Part shown: positions 41,701 to 54,494 of the stretch, one piece after another
How the letters are laid out: the number at the start of each line of letters is the position of its first letter
Numbering within the stretch: position 1 is the stretch's first letter
Position numbers and translations under genes: made by a program
Assembly: GCA_949361645.1 (NCBI GenBank)
Contig: OX442432.1
Coordinates: 1,988,674-2,052,673, forward strand
Source of the DNA: Spongilla lacustris
Lineage: Eukaryota; Porifera; Demospongiae; Spongillida; Spongillidae
Direction of reading: 5' to 3'
DNA length: 64,000 nt
Notes under the pieces: generated by a model
Databases searched by the model: none
The model's input: the letters and a program-made list of their open reading frames with translations, nothing else
Told to the model about the DNA's origin: nothing

Positions 41701-43542
41701 CCAATCCCTGAAGTGGCAAGAATGAAGGTGTGTGTATATGTGTGTGTGTACATGTATATGTGTATTTGTGTGTGTATGTACGTACATGTATAGTACATGT
41801 ACGTTATAGATGTGTTTACTTTGTGTGTATGTTAGTGGGACTGCTCACATACATGTAGACGTCTACCATTAAGGGTACGTAGCCATAAAAGTTGTCATTC
41901 ACAGGATATATGGGTCTTCCTTGCCAAAATGGGTCTTCCTTGCCAAAATGGGTCAAACCCACAACTCAGAGCAAGTGTTTGAACAAATCAACAAGCCACA
42001 CTCCCATCTATTTGATGGGCATTAAATCTAATTTAGGGTGGATGACAGGTATATGCTATCCAGTTGTTCAAAACTCGCCACCATGTGATGTCAGCCCCTG
42101 TAGATTGTCAATGAGGACATGCTAACCATCCAACCTTTCTTACACTTCAGTGTCTTTTGGTGTATTAACTAAAACAAGAAAAGCATGTTACACAGACACA
42201 TTTCATAGGTATGTGACTTACAGGTCACTTTGGGCAGATCTCCCTCAAGCAGTAACTTTTTTTTTTTTTTACTCAACTTCGTCAAAAGTTGACAATTTTG
42301 CAAAGTTTTAGCCAATCATGATATCCACTGAAAGAAGGGTAGATGTAACATTCTAATGACACCTACATGTGTGACATTAAGTGTGTGGATGGAGTTAAAA
42401 TAGTGACAACTTTTATCGCTTTTGGTAGTCCCCATTGTACATATATGTGTATGTTCTTTTAGTATAAAGCGTTGCCACCATACCATACATGTGCATGTGG
42501 CTATACGTACTATACCCTACATATGGCTATACCATATCCTACATATGGCTATACCATATCCTACATATGGCTATACCATATCCTACATATGGCTATACCA
42601 TATCCTACATATGGCTATACCATATCCTACATATGGCTATACCATATCCTACATATGGCTATACCATATCCTACATATGGCTATACCATATCCTACATAT
42701 GGCTATACCATACTATACATACATATGGCTAAACGTTACGTACCATATCCTACATATGGCTATACCATACTATACATACATATGGCTAAACGTTACGTAC
42801 CATATACTACATATGGCTATACCATACTACATATGGCTATATAGGGCTATAATATATAATCTATATAATGTACTACATAGGACTATGACCTATATATAAC
42901 GTACATAACCTATATAATGTACTCATGACCCTAAATAGGGCTATGACCCTATACTTTCTAACAGATTCACCAAGGATCTGGATGGGTCCTTGAACCTTAC
43001 AATGGAGATCAATCCAAGACCTTGGCCAGCTATGTTATGCATGTAAGTGTGATCCACGCAAGCCTGTGTCATTTTACATTTAGCTATGCAGATACATCTG
43101 CTTGTGTATGCATGTACATCAATGCAAATGTGCAAGCCAGAACTTGTTACGTATGCATAATGTCTGTGTATGATTACCATTGGTTTCACTGCATGGTTAT
43201 ACATGTAGCTGTGTAGAGGTTTGTGTAATGTGCTATTGCCATTAAACTTTGTACCCAACACAACTCACACCTATCTGTTCATGCTCATAGGCAGATACTG
43301 GGGGTTTGCCCTCCATAGTGACCAATAAGGCCATGAGGTCCCAGGCTCTTCAGATACACAAGTTGAGACGACGCCTCTCAAAGCAGCAGAAAGGCAAGAG
43401 CACTTCATCCTCGTCGTTACCACGTACATGCAGTGTTGATGACAGCCTCATTGTGGTGCCCTATCGTGATTCATCTGTGCCTTACGAAGATGCACTACCA
43501 CTGGTAGAGTTCACCAGATACACATATGATGATTGCTGTTAG
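37806..43542 (+). CDS. START-domain lipid-transfer protein (5' exons not found)
   Basis: Nine exons with GT-AG borders join in one frame of 294 codons: 37806-37836, 38121-38185, 38252-38316, 38503-38568, 39162-39258, 39449-39503, 41552-41727, 42965-43042, 43291-43542 (stop TAG). Protein features in order: DGKVDWNTLGNTLTAALLGE; SYLDMKHAAKKGKEDILTDW; YNYEESNISVFTKKAADVSL; ARGVIDVPVADVAEFLNSQH; AKYVRPILNTKTKKDLIGTG; DLCYYCRKVFMVNEPHYVYH; HQGSGWVLEPYNGDQSKTL; ADTGGLPSIVTNKAMRSQAL. The pattern G-x-hydrophobic-x-P, the Y/VYHDVSV strand, GWVLEP, then D-x-GGLPS-x-V-NK and a C-terminal helix is the START fold, which binds a lipid or sterol in a cavity. A Ser-rich basic tail follows the helix. Phase agreement across all joins argues that the gene is intact. 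Exon 7 is copied at 63.3 kb. Confidence 0.7.
38636..38724. repeat. (TG)n microsatellite
   Basis: About 45 TG units with rare interruptions, in a START-gene intron. Thr-His or Cys-Val frames here are artefacts. Confidence 0.95.
39504..41551. other. Large START-gene intron with dispersed-repeat fragments
   Basis: No exon found. 40540-40610 and 40805-40880 share a phrase like GCGATTTGGACT...AAGTGGGTTTTGAACCCTGT, and a weaker version sits at 54150-54210, so a diverged dispersed repeat is present. Confidence 0.4.
42525..42810. repeat. 22-bp tandem repeat with a 57-bp higher-order unit
   Basis: CTACATATGGCTATACCATA + TC repeats about nine times (42527-42715), then a longer unit ending in CTAAACGTTACGTACC occurs twice (42691-42804). 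Lies in a START-gene intron. Confidence 0.9.
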
Positions 43543-44670
43543 CCAGTGTGCAGCCTCACTAGTCATGTGAATGCTTATTATTTGCCCATATGGTATCATG
43601 TGACTGCCTACTGTTCATCATTGTACATGTAGACTGCTTTAGTGGTCTCTGTACTCACGTTCGTGTATATGTAAATATGTGTGTTGGTGCCTTGTTTGGT
43701 GATTATTGGTTGTGAAGATCAGTTCAGATTTATGCATTTTGGGGGGGGGGGGTATCGCGGAATCTAATAGTTTGGATGAATAAGTTTGACGTTTGAGTTA
43801 AAATTTTCATTCTATGTGTCTACATTTAATAAATGTGATTTAATTGATCAAAGGTGGCTGGATGTAAAAATCCAATTCTCATTATCACAGCTAGCTTAAA
43901 TGATTCAGAAGTTATAATTGTAAAATCAAATTTGGAAGCTTAAGATGTGGAACATTGTATAAAGGATAGATGACATTCATTTGAAAAGCTTGACATACAT
44001 GAGGATGATATGCTGTAGTCAGACATGAACAGTTCTGATGTATCATTCCTTAATATTCGTTTGGTTGTTGACACAATTTCTTGAACATATGTGATAAATG
44101 TACATGCACTATAAACAATGAACTATTAGGAATAGAAAAGAACCATGCAAGAGAGAGAAGAGTTATTTGCTGCAAGAGTCAAAGCATTTCCTATGTCAGG
44201 CTTCAGATGAATTTGAGCATACATGTAATGCTGGGTCATGGAGTAATATTACTTTTGGTGTGGGAAGGTTGGTCAGGTGACCTCACAGTGCATGGATAAC
44301 TCTTTGGGTAAGCAGATTGTCGGTGATGCTGTTACTATTTGAGGCAGGTTGACTGCGCAGATGAGGAGGAAATTAAATTGTGTGGCTACATGCATATATG
44401 CATGTTCCTTTGTGCTATTTAGGCAGTGCATACACAATTTTCTATGTCACTGTGTGAAGTTTATTTTCCCCCATGGAGCACGTCCAAATAAAGTAAGAAT
44501 CAAAAATGGCCCTATGTTGGTCTGTATTTGTAGATGTTATGTGCATGGTGTTAGTGTGTATTGTTAGGTATTGTGCACAGCCAATGCTACACCAGTATTG
44601 TCATGGGTGAGAGGGAGAGGAGCATTGAGAAACATTGTCACACAGATGGTTTCAACCATGAAATTTTATT
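43543..44670. other. 3' flank of START gene, no gene seen
   Basis: AATAAA-like signals occur, for example AATAAA at about 44487; the tract G12 lies at 43740-43752. Nothing coding. Confidence 0.35.
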
Positions 44671-44677
44671 TTGCACG

Positions 44678-44702
44678 GGGGGGGGGGGGGGGGGGGGGGG
44701 GG
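44678..44702. repeat. Poly-G tract
   Basis: About 24 consecutive G. Useful as a sequencing-error hotspot marker. Confidence 0.9.
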
Positions 44703-45434
44703 AGGGAAAGGGGTCAAAAAATAATATACTTGTTAAATACATTATAGGACAAATGGCTCCTACAAATTCCACTGTCAGGACAAAAAAAATTGACCACTAC
44801 AATAAAATAACAAATTTGATGGTTGAAAACGTTCTGATCACATAAATACAAGGAGTAGAAAGAAGATGTCATACAAGTAAATATAGTATATCGTTTCAGT
44901 TTAATGGAGTACTGGTGGATACAATGCATGTACAACCCCTTCAACTAGGGTACTGAACTGGCATTGACAAACAGAGCAATAGATACAGCACATACTAATT
45001 ATAAGCTAATTCTGTGCAGACTCCTAGTTAGATTAAGAAACAGGAAAAGGGAGCAAAACACTCATGAGTTGGAAAAAAGTTGGAAACAGAAAAGGGCTTT
45101 TTAAAAAGGATCTTTAGAATTGTGACTGTACTCAGTACATGCATCTAGGGCAATATATGTATTTACATTTCAATTAAAATAAAAAATATATCAAATACTT
45201 GTTCAAACTTATACCAAGGATTTTAATGTGATATAGTTTTATAATGGCTTCGTCACTCTCACAATGCAAATGATACAAACTTACATACCTGTGCGTGTTT
45301 GGCACAAACTCTGATCCCCAAGACTGTGGAATTTCATCCTACACAGAGAAAGCTAACTTGACAATTGAATACAGTCAATAATCATCTTCCTTCCCAAGCT
45401 TTATACATGTATTATTTTGTAATCAAGACAGTGC

Positions 45435-45550
45435 CACACTTAATTATATATATAATATGTAATATATATAATTATTATGATAATAATTATAATATAATAT
45501 ATTACAGTTGTAATTATATATATAATTATAATTATATAATAGTTATTAAC
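45435..45550. repeat. AT-only palindromic region
   Basis: TATATAATTATAATTATA-like sequence with many small inverted repeats over about 110 bases; hairpin-forming. Confidence 0.7.
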
Positions 45551-45892
45551 TCCAAACTGCTGTTTTTTTTTTACATTATAATAATACAATATAACAATGC
45601 AAAACTTATGATGGGGTATCTTTGCAGCCAGTCGAGAACATGAGGTCAATTCTGTAGAAGATTGGTCGATGGTGTGAGTACCCGAGCCTTGAAGACAAAC
45701 TATTGCTGAACGTAATAATGAAAAGCTTAGTAAGGTTGGTTGTTCTGCATACTCTTTTATACACAGTGGAACTAAGTCCACCTGAGGTTGAAATTATCAA
45801 GCAACCTGCTCAACTTCTTGGACTCTGTGTTTGTTTGATCTTTGATTGTCCTGCTCTAGATGGCGATGACATTGAGCAAGTGGTGTATTCAC

Positions 45893-46010
45893 ATAAGATC
45901 TTGAAAAGGGATTGAAACCTCGACATCAAAGAAAGCCTTCTGCCTGTTTTTGAACCAAACGTTTTCTGCCACCACATCTAAATGGTAGGCAAGGTTCTGT
46001 TCCCACTGCA
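45893..46010 (-). pseudogene. Tiny retroelement polyprotein relic
   Basis: The minus strand encodes LDVVAENVW and QKAFFDVEVSIPF, recalling the LDI-A-x-GFW...FFDVRVFNP block found next to reverse transcriptases in invertebrate genomes. Only about 35 residues, so weak. Confidence 0.3.
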
Positions 46011-48779
46011 TGGCATACCTCAGTGAGCAGTGATGCTGTGATATCACGCAACTCATTGTGATGAATTGAGGGAAATTCACCACAAGGTCAGTTCATACAT
46101 GTAGCATGTTCTATTGGCCACATGCACAGCTAGATGGAAGTAAACATGGCTACCAACCATAAGCGGAGACAAAGGGCATCACGAAAGTAGTGCAAAGTCA
46201 TATTCTTGAATGGGAATAGCAGAGAACCACGAAGAGGCACCAGGTCACTAGCAACTCCCATTGACGCTTAAGCGATCCTGGAACATGGCAAACAAATTAT
46301 CATATTGAGTAGATGCTAGCAGATCTTTCTATTGAAGAGCATCTATCTATAGCATCAATAGATTCAACAGGCAAAGAAGAAGCCTGGTAAATTTGATGGA
46401 GTTATCAAATAGGTGACATGATTCATCAAAATCCCAAATGTAAGACAAGCTGGTGAAGCAATTAAGTCTCTTAATGAGTTTCTAAATGTACTCTGTCCAG
46501 TGATATTTAGTAGGAATGACTTGTGTATGACATCTTCAAGAGGTTATAATTCAAGCTGAATGTTTGGAACTGTTCTGCAGGATGTAATGTCTCATGAAGA
46601 GACCTAATTGCTTCACCTTTTTTGTGGCCTTGGGATCACAAAATCTGTTGATGATGAATCATGTCACCTATTTGATAAATCCATCACATTTACTTTTAAA
46701 GTACTTGTTACATATATGGTGAAAGCTAAACCAGACATCCTCCTTACAAGTGCATGTTCAGTATGTAACTGATGGATCTTTTGTTTGAAAGATGGATACG
46801 AAAAGTGGGGTGGCAAGCGGACTTGTGTCATATAAAGTGCATGCCATATATGGATTCTTATAAAATATGAAATGCTGTGATATAGCACATACATGTATTA
46901 TTTTGAATATAGTAGTAACTTTAAAGTATTTGCTAAATAACTACATATCAATATGTAGATGCATGCCTTAGGACAAATCTTTCCACATTTGAAACTACAG
47001 TCATTGAGCAACTTAACGTATTCTCAAAGAACCAATTTTCTTCCTAAAATGGCAATATCTTCTGATGAAAGTTCCACTAAATACATGTTAAAAAAATGCT
47101 TTTTTTTGTTCTGCTCAAATTCTGCTTGATTGGATGGATATTTCAATATTCTGATCTCTTCTCTTGAAGTAGGTTCATTTATAGGTATGGGGGAAACAGT
47201 CGTAGAGATATGTTCATTGATAGGGCATGGAAGAAGCATACAGGTAGGAGGGCATGGAGGCAAACCTATGTACAAAGATGGGCACTGTGAAATATTCAAC
47301 TGACACATGTATACTAATCAATAGTGAAACTTACCATTACTGTAGCCAATTGTTTCTTGGTATGATGGTGTTGAACAGAAATTTTGCTCAAGTGATGTAC
47401 AGTTGTGATCTGAACAAGGATTTCATGAAACATTAAAACCTTATAGTATACATACAAGTAAAAACATATAAACATTACTTTCAGTGTGTAAAAGGTGTTA
47501 AACATAATAAGGTTAGTAGAAAACCCGAATCCTAAATCCAACTCTGAGCTTTTAGCATCATAATTACAGGCAATTATAGTTATGTAAACCTCTCTAACAA
47601 AAGTAGATACATTTTCTGGATTATGGTTTACCTTGGAGCAGAGTACTCACTACACATGTACTACAACAATAAGTTTGGGTGTGGTTTCACCAGAAATCAA
47701 GAATATTGCATTTGTACAGGAGATGTACATGTATGAACAGAGAAACATTTGAATGAGATTACATGTCATTTTGGTATACATGTTTAGATTGGAATGATGA
47801 ATAAGTAGGATGGTTCCCACAATGAGCACATCCTTTGTACCCTATGTGTGGTTAATGCTACAAAACGATATAATGAAGATACATACAAAGTATAAGTAAT
47901 AAACGTACATTGAAATGTAGTAAAATGTTTGACAAAATGTTGGCTGCAATACGTTTTGAGTTCTAAAGTATTGACTGATAAGGCTGATGGAAAGTTCAAA
48001 GGTTCAAAGACACAAATTTTAATTTAGCCATACATTGTAACATTTTTAAAACTGTTGTGTTACTCTTCATCATAAAAGAAACCTTCATAGCAACTTCAAC
48101 AAGAAAAAAGAAGAGCCAATGCTAGGATTATAATTTATAACATGGCTTTGTCATTGAATAATTGCCTTAATCCTAGTGTAATGTATCATATACCTGTACA
48201 TGTATGCCGGTACACAAATACACTGATATATAAACATATACAACTAGACAACATGGCTCAGTGTATTGTACATGTAACTATGTGTCGGACATTCAATTTA
48301 AAAAAAAAATGTCAGATCAATTTTGTGGAGGACATTCGGCTGTGCTGGGTCCTAAAAATTATATATATATATATTAATTATAATATAATTAATATGGCGT
48401 GCCATTTTCTTTGAAACTGTCCCATATATTATGTATGAGAGATGGCAACAACCCATTAAAAGAAAAAGTTCTACTTTACTACCAAAATGACTTATGGGTG
48501 GTTCAACCACTGGTCACTCAGACTGAAGGGTATTTAAAAAGGGCAGGCATCTATAAGGAGGGGGAGTTGTCTGGTACTCTAGTTTCATGTGTACATGGTA
48601 CATGTCACTAACATGTAGTGCCATGTGGAGAGAGGGGAGAGTGCAACATTCCAAAGGTCACATGTGATTACATGTATGTGTGTGAGGATAGCCTGTGGCT
48701 GGATGGAACAATGCATGGGTCATATCGCAAGCAGTTTTAATAAAGGAATGTGTAACATCATGTAATACTTATATCTCAG
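46011..48779. other. Gene-poor AT-rich stretch
   Basis: No coding block with recognisable motifs, no arrays. Short open frames (e.g. 47024-47308 minus) are unsupported. Confidence 0.35.
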
Positions 48780-48799
48780 TGGAGTATAAACAAGTAAAT

Positions 48800-49040
48800 A
48801 AAAAACATTCTCTATGTGAGAAAATTGGTGATATATAGGATTTGAAAGTAATGGTGGTGTAAAATGGAAGAAAACAAGGGTCTAATAATAAGGGAAAATG
48901 GAATAGTCCTATATTTAGCACATTTATACATGTAGGATAGTATGTTGTTTGTGTGCTAAATATAGGACTATTCCATTTTCCCTTATTATTAGACCCTTGT
49001 TTCCTTCCTTTTTACACCACCATTACTGTTTGACTTTCTT
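48800..49040. mobile_element. Fold-back MITE-like element, copy 1
   Basis: Left arm (GGTGGTGTAAAATGGAAG, GGGTCTAATAATAAGGGAAA, TGGAATAGTCCTATATTTAG) is followed after a ~40-base loop by its reverse complement to ACACCACCATTACT. Same family as 59641-59931. Confidence 0.8.
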
Positions 49041-49879
49041 GTACGTGCTAAGTATAGACTATATGAATATAACCTAAATGAATACTTATGTATACATGTT
49101 TCATTCTTATAGCAAAATGTAAAGGATCACATGGATGATTGGAATTTCCTTGGAGGTCATCCATTAAAATAATGTATTGTCGCTGAACTGGTGATAGGCA
49201 GTCTTGCTTCAGTGCTGTGGTAAAATAGCAATAGAAATACAGTGTTGTTATACACTACATCAAACTTCTACTTTTTAGCATGAGCTGTTGATCCTGAACA
49301 CTGGACTGACCAACTGGGGGTGTAACCACAGCTGCATGTAATAGGTATTTAAGAGCTTGGAGATAAACGCCATTCTTATGAGTTACAAAGCACATCCAGT
49401 CAACCTGTGAGTAGCGTCATGTACCCACAGGGTAGGAGTGTACATGTGCCAACTGGAAACCCAACACCACGCATGGATCCTGAATACTGGACCAGCTGGG
49501 GGTGTGAAGCAATGAAGCTGACCTATATGGAGATGGATGGTATTTTTGCGAATACAATGGATCTTGTAGATGTGCATGTAGGTATGCATAAGTTATAAGT
49601 TATGTTTGCATGTTATTACATATTTTTTATGTTCTTTAGATCCATCCTGGGACCTCCTGTGATGAACCTGCTATATATATCAAGCTAGCTGTTGCCTGAA
49701 GATATTAGCTGGATACTGTTCTTCACGACTCAGTCTAAGCGTTCGTGCACGCGTATAACATGCCAATCCCCTGTAATTTTATTATATAATTATAATCGAG
49801 ATTATAATATAATTTTATTGTATTTCGTTATTCTTAGACTAGCTCTGTTTGATGTCAAATGGTTGCAATGTTTATGGAT

Positions 49880-50700
49880 GTGTCTTATAATCACAAGAGC
49901 AGATCCTTCAGCTGGCACAGAGAAGGCTATACAACTGTTAGACTGTTTGTTCCATGTTGTACATGTATGTGGCTGGACAGTGCTAGATATATGAGGTTTA
50001 GCGGTGCATGACGGTGCATGCCGATATGTGATTATGGTGTTATGTTTAGGCAACTTAGTTTGCAAATGGGTCATCATCATAGCGAACGGGTTAGAATCAG
50101 AGTATAGTATTTTTGTAGCAGAACCAAACCTCTTCAGGGAGTGTAATAGGAGGCAACTTATGCATGTTCATTTTGTACAGATTGCATGCGTATACATGCA
50201 GACCCTGCAGAATTGCACATGTATTTAGTACGTAGACTTTGAGGAATCGCGCGCGCGATTACATGCATGAACTATACATGTACACTACTTTTATGACAAG
50301 CAGAAATTTTCCCAGAGATATTATTCATGTTCATGACTGAATAAAAAGCCATACAGAATTCTCTTAGAACTGACTTTTTTCTCAGAGATGCATGTGCATT
50401 GTAGCAGTATATAGTTTAAATAGGAATTTCAGCAATCGATGCATGTGTACGGTCATGTCTTGTTGAAGCACTATGCATGCAAGATTTGTATTGTACCAGT
50501 TGCATACAGGTTCAGGCAGGGTGCAATCAGTATTTATGCCAAAGACCATCATTAAGCATGAGTATTACAACAAATACAGGGAACAGTGCTACATAACTGT
50601 ATCATTTTGCTATAGCTGTGCCATCAAGTTGTTACAAAATACCAAGATGCAATATAAGTGTGCAAACTGTGCACATTAAAGTTTGATGGTTGTAAGTGCC
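49880..50700. repeat. Dispersed unit A, copy 1
   Basis: Noncoding unit containing GGTTAGAATCAGAGTATAGT, GAATCGCGCGCGCGATTACA and CATACAGAATTCTCTTAGAA. Repeats downstream in tandem and inverted at 61.1-61.8 kb. Confidence 0.8.
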
Positions 50701-50744
50701 ATGAAAAAGGTGACCAATGAAACGCAAAAGACGATTGAAATGCC

Positions 50745-51365
50745 ATTAAGGAGTTGGGTTAGGGTTAGGGTTAGAATAAGAGTATATAGTATTTTTGTAG
50801 CAGAACCAAGCCTCGTCAGGGAGTGTAATATAGGAGGTACTATGCATGTTCATTTTTTACAGATCAGTTGCATGCGTACACGCAGGCCCAGAATCGCACA
50901 TGTACTTAGTACGTATAGCCTTTGAGGAATCGCGCGATTACATGCATGAACTATACATGTACACTATACTTTTATGACAAACAGAACTTTTCCCCAGAGA
51001 TATTATTCATGTTCGTGACTGAAAAGCCATACAGAATTCTCTTAGAACTGAGGTACAATGACTGTTTTCTCGGAGATGCATGCATGCGTGCTTTGTAGCA
51101 ATTTCAGCAATCGATGCATGTGTACGGTCATGCACTAATTCTCAGATTTTCTTGTTGAAGCTCTACGGATGCAAGATTTGTATTGTACCCGTTACATAAC
51201 TGCATCATTTTGTTATATCTGTGCCATCAAGTTGTTACAAAATACCAAGATGCAATATAACTGTACATGTGCAAACTGTGCACATTAAAGTATGATAGTT
51301 GTAAGTCACATGAAAAAGGTGACCAATGCAACGCAAAAGACGATTGAAATGCCATTAAGGAGTTT
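50745..51365. repeat. Dispersed unit A, copy 2 (tandem)
   Basis: Starts with AGGGTTAGAATAAGAGTATA and follows copy 1 for about 600 bases, lacking its first ~200 bases. Ends GCCATTAAGGAGTTTGACC at the fold-back element. Confidence 0.8.
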
Positions 51366-51371
51366 GACCAC

Positions 51372-52166
51372 ATCGAGCGTTGTGGGAGGGTAGATTGTCC
51401 CCCCGTGTGGAATGTCCCACCGGACATTCTGCACTAGTGTACAATGTCCCTCGGACAATCTACACTAGGGCAAACTGTCCTCCTCTACCTAGGGTAAAAT
51501 GTCCCCCCTCCGGCATAGCATTTTGTTTCATCGATGACAAGGCTGGGAAACCTTTAATACAATCCTAAATGGGCTTGCAGTGTACAAAACGATGGTATTT
51601 TCAAATACCGGCCGTATCGCACAAAGGCATGCAGTACACGGGAGCGAGTTGACGCCAGTACTCATGCAGTATAGCTCCTATCCGTCGTCAAAGCTGCATG
51701 TCGTTCTTGAAATCAGTGCTCATTGAAACCAATACTCACACACATACACGAGCATTTGTATACATGCAGTATTAATATTCCTGAACGAGTGGTGAGCATT
51801 CGTTGATATAATTCATGACGGAAATCTCATGCATATGATATGAGAGATTGAAATATTTATACGACATGCAGCTTTGACGACGGATAGGAATTACTGAGTA
51901 CTGGGGTCAACGCGCTCCCGTGTACTGCCTTTGTGCGATACGGTATTTGAATTTGTACACTGAGTCCATATTATTAAAGGTTTCCCAGCCTTGTCATAGA
52001 AATAAAATGTTGTGAGGGGGGACATTTTACCCTGGAGGGGGACAGTTTGCCCTAGTGTAGATTGTCCGGGGAGACATTGTACACTAGTGCAAAACGTCCG
52101 GGGGGACATTGTACACTAGTGCAAAACGCCCGGGGGGACAAATTTTAGGGGGGACATTGTACACTA
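51372..52166. mobile_element. Fold-back element with ~350-bp arms and GTCCCCC-rich ends
   Basis: The left arm (GTGGGAGGGTAGATTGTCCC ... AAGGCTGGGAAACCTTTAAT ... CCTATCCGTCGTCAAAGCTG, to about 51695) returns as reverse complement from about 51867 to 52165. Both ends carry several copies of a unit like GGGGACATTGTACACTAGTG. No coding capacity. The arms differ by indels, mostly in the copy number of the terminal units. Confidence 0.8.
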
Positions 52167-52169
52167 CGA

Positions 52170-52815
52170 CACTTGTAAGTCATAATCTTATCAGTTCAGC
52201 ACATCATATCTATTATAAAAACTTCATGCGCCCGTATACTTGTTTAAAAGTGGAGGGACCATATACGTGTATAGCCCTCCTAGCCCTATGGCTCCTACGC
52301 CTCTGTATCTGTTCATTATTTCCTATAGCTTGTTTTGGTACGTTAATTGCGCGTAGCCAGGCAACAGTAGCTACTGCTAGGCAACCGATAACTGGAATTT
52401 GCACGGGTTATTTCATGGAATTTCATCCCCAGCTAACAATTGCACATCTTTATTTGTATGAAAAGATACATTTGGATTGACAATTTGAAGATAATTTCGT
52501 CTTTATATATACCCTAACGATGTTCTTGTCGTGAGTTATACATGACGACTGGGAGGAGAACGTACAAATATTAAAAATGGTGGAATTTTGGTACCGAATT
52601 GTTACTCCACGTAGTACACGGAACTGTTTAACCGTTGTATGTGCATGTCTTTGATGGATTATATGCGAGTGAGCGATTAAAGCGTTTCGTTATCTAACCA
52701 CGCTCACAGAGGCAATCTGGAGGCAATCTACCAGGGATATTTCCAATCCCTTTATATATTATCTCTGATCCTATACATAGGACCCACGGTAGTGGGTCCT
52801 AATATGCATATAAAT
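52170..52815. repeat. Dispersed unit B, copy 1
   Basis: Contains CCATATACGTGTATAGCCCT and GGCAATCTACCAGGGATAT, and ends at the hairpin AGGACCCAC-GGTA-GTGGGTCCT (about 52779-52800). Inverted copy at 60300-60950, diverged copy at 56905-57370. Confidence 0.8.
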
Positions 52816-52859
52816 CACAAAGGTAAGAACCCTACCCCAACAGCAATTAAATTGGTTGA

Positions 52860-53260
52860 TGATATCAGTGTCATACATAAGGCGTACAGAGATGACCCTT
52901 AATGACACAATTGTACGGTGTACAGGTGATACCTTAACAATACATACATAAGGTGTACAGAGGTAACCCCTACGTATATAATGACACATATGTATGGTGT
53001 ACAGTTGACCCCTTAACAACACATACATAAGGTGTACAGAAATGACTGTATGGTGTACAGGTGATCCCTTAACAACACATACATAAGGTGTACTCTTAAC
53101 GACACAGATGTATTGTGTACAGTTAACCCCTTAACGACACAGATGTATGGTGTACAGGTAACCCCTTAAGGACACATACATAAGGTGTACAGAGAGGACT
53201 CTTAACAACACAGATGTACAGTGTACAGGTGACCCCTTAACAACACATGCATAAGGTACA
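52860..53260. repeat. Minisatellite of CATAAGGTGTACAG / CTTAACGACACA units
   Basis: About 400 bases of alternating phrases ATACATAAGGTGTACAG and GGTGTACAGGTGACCCCTTA with period roughly 55-60, imperfect. Confidence 0.8.
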
Positions 53261-53314
53261 TGTGTATATGCCTACTGGACTTGTATAGTGTGTGGCTATT
53301 AAGCTCACTTGCAT

Positions 53315-53985
53315 TATTAATGGTTCTGTCCACTTGCAGTGAGAGAGCTGACCCCATTGCATTGGCGGTCCCTGGGCCATTGACTCAGCGTGCAGTAAAG
53401 GACAGGTAGTGTACAGGAGGGCCGTGGGGGGCACTTGCAGTGAGAGCTAATGGTTCCACTGGTAGTTTTTGGAGAGGGACAGGTGTACGTACAGTACAAT
53501 TTGGGGAATACTTGCATGTAGTGTGACGACTGGCATTTCCACCGGCATCATACCCATCGACCCCTGCATGTGTGGGGCACACCTGCTGGCAGTGCAGGGT
53601 CTGGTAACCCCATCTGTAAGAGATCTGGTGGCTCCAGTACTTGCAGTGTGTGGGAGGTATTAAATGTAAGTTTACTTGTATTGTGCAGCTATTAATTCAT
53701 GCAGTTCACTTACATTAATGGTTCCAATGATACTGCCTGTCAGTTTGCAGCGAGGGAGCTGATTCCGTTGGTCCCTGGGCTGTTGATTTAATGTGCAGTG
53801 AAGGACAGGTAGTGGGCAGGAGGGCCGTGGGGGCTGGTCCCAGTGTATGGGGTACTTGCAGTGAGGGCTAATGGTTCCACTGGTAGTGTTTGGAGAGGGG
53901 TGGGTGTACGTACAGTACATGCATGCAGTCCATGCATGGCTTCCCCTGAAATTTGGGGAGTACTTGTAGTGAGAGGGTTGGGGCA
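53315..53985. repeat. Diverged ~310-bp tandem duplication
   Basis: GTAAAGGACAGGTAGTGTAC...GTACGTACAGTACA at 53393-53500 recurs at 53799-53925 with flanking TTGCAGTGAGAG... GGTTCCACTGGTAGT. Open frames through it are not supported as genes. Confidence 0.7.
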
Positions 53986-54494
53986 AATCGCTTCTCGCTC
54001 AATGTATGGGGAGGCGGTGGTTATATCATTGGCGCGAATCAAGCGGGAAAACGCACACGTAGTTTGCTCAACTGTATCTCTGTAACGGATGGCATAAAAA
54101 TTAACGAACAGAACAAGTAGATAGGTATAGGACCTCTCTACCTACAAACCGAATTTGAAGCGATTTGATTGCTCCTATCGAAAGTTATGGTGGCTTTGAA
54201 CCCGGTGGGGTATCGAACGTTGCAATGCTGGTACGGAGCAACTGCAAGACTCCAAAATGTATTTTGTCATAGAGAAATGGTGTAGTATGAAGTGCTGAAA
54301 ATAGAATGTCAATAACGCTTAACGTTCGGAAGATATAGTGATTCAAACGTTATTACACTATTGTTTTATAATGTTATAAAACGTACGAAAGTTTCGCGGA
54401 TACTGTTCCATATTATTATATAATATTATCTCTCGGGTCACCTACAAAGTCATTACTACCAAAACAATGCATGCATGGCCCGCGGATTGTAACT

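Noticed and set aside
42525..42810. Regular repeats resembling a CRISPR array
   Set aside because: 22-bp units are directly adjacent with no unique spacers, and the DNA is eukaryotic.
50758..50778. Three TTAGGG-like units (GGGTTAGGGTTAGGGTTAG)
   Set aside because: Only about three units inside a dispersed repeat copy; the parallel copy lacks them. Not a telomere or clear internal telomeric array.
53237..54042. Overlapping minus-strand frames (Cys/Pro/Thr-rich) at 53.2-54.0 kb
   Set aside because: They track a diverged tandem duplication, with no start or splice logic.
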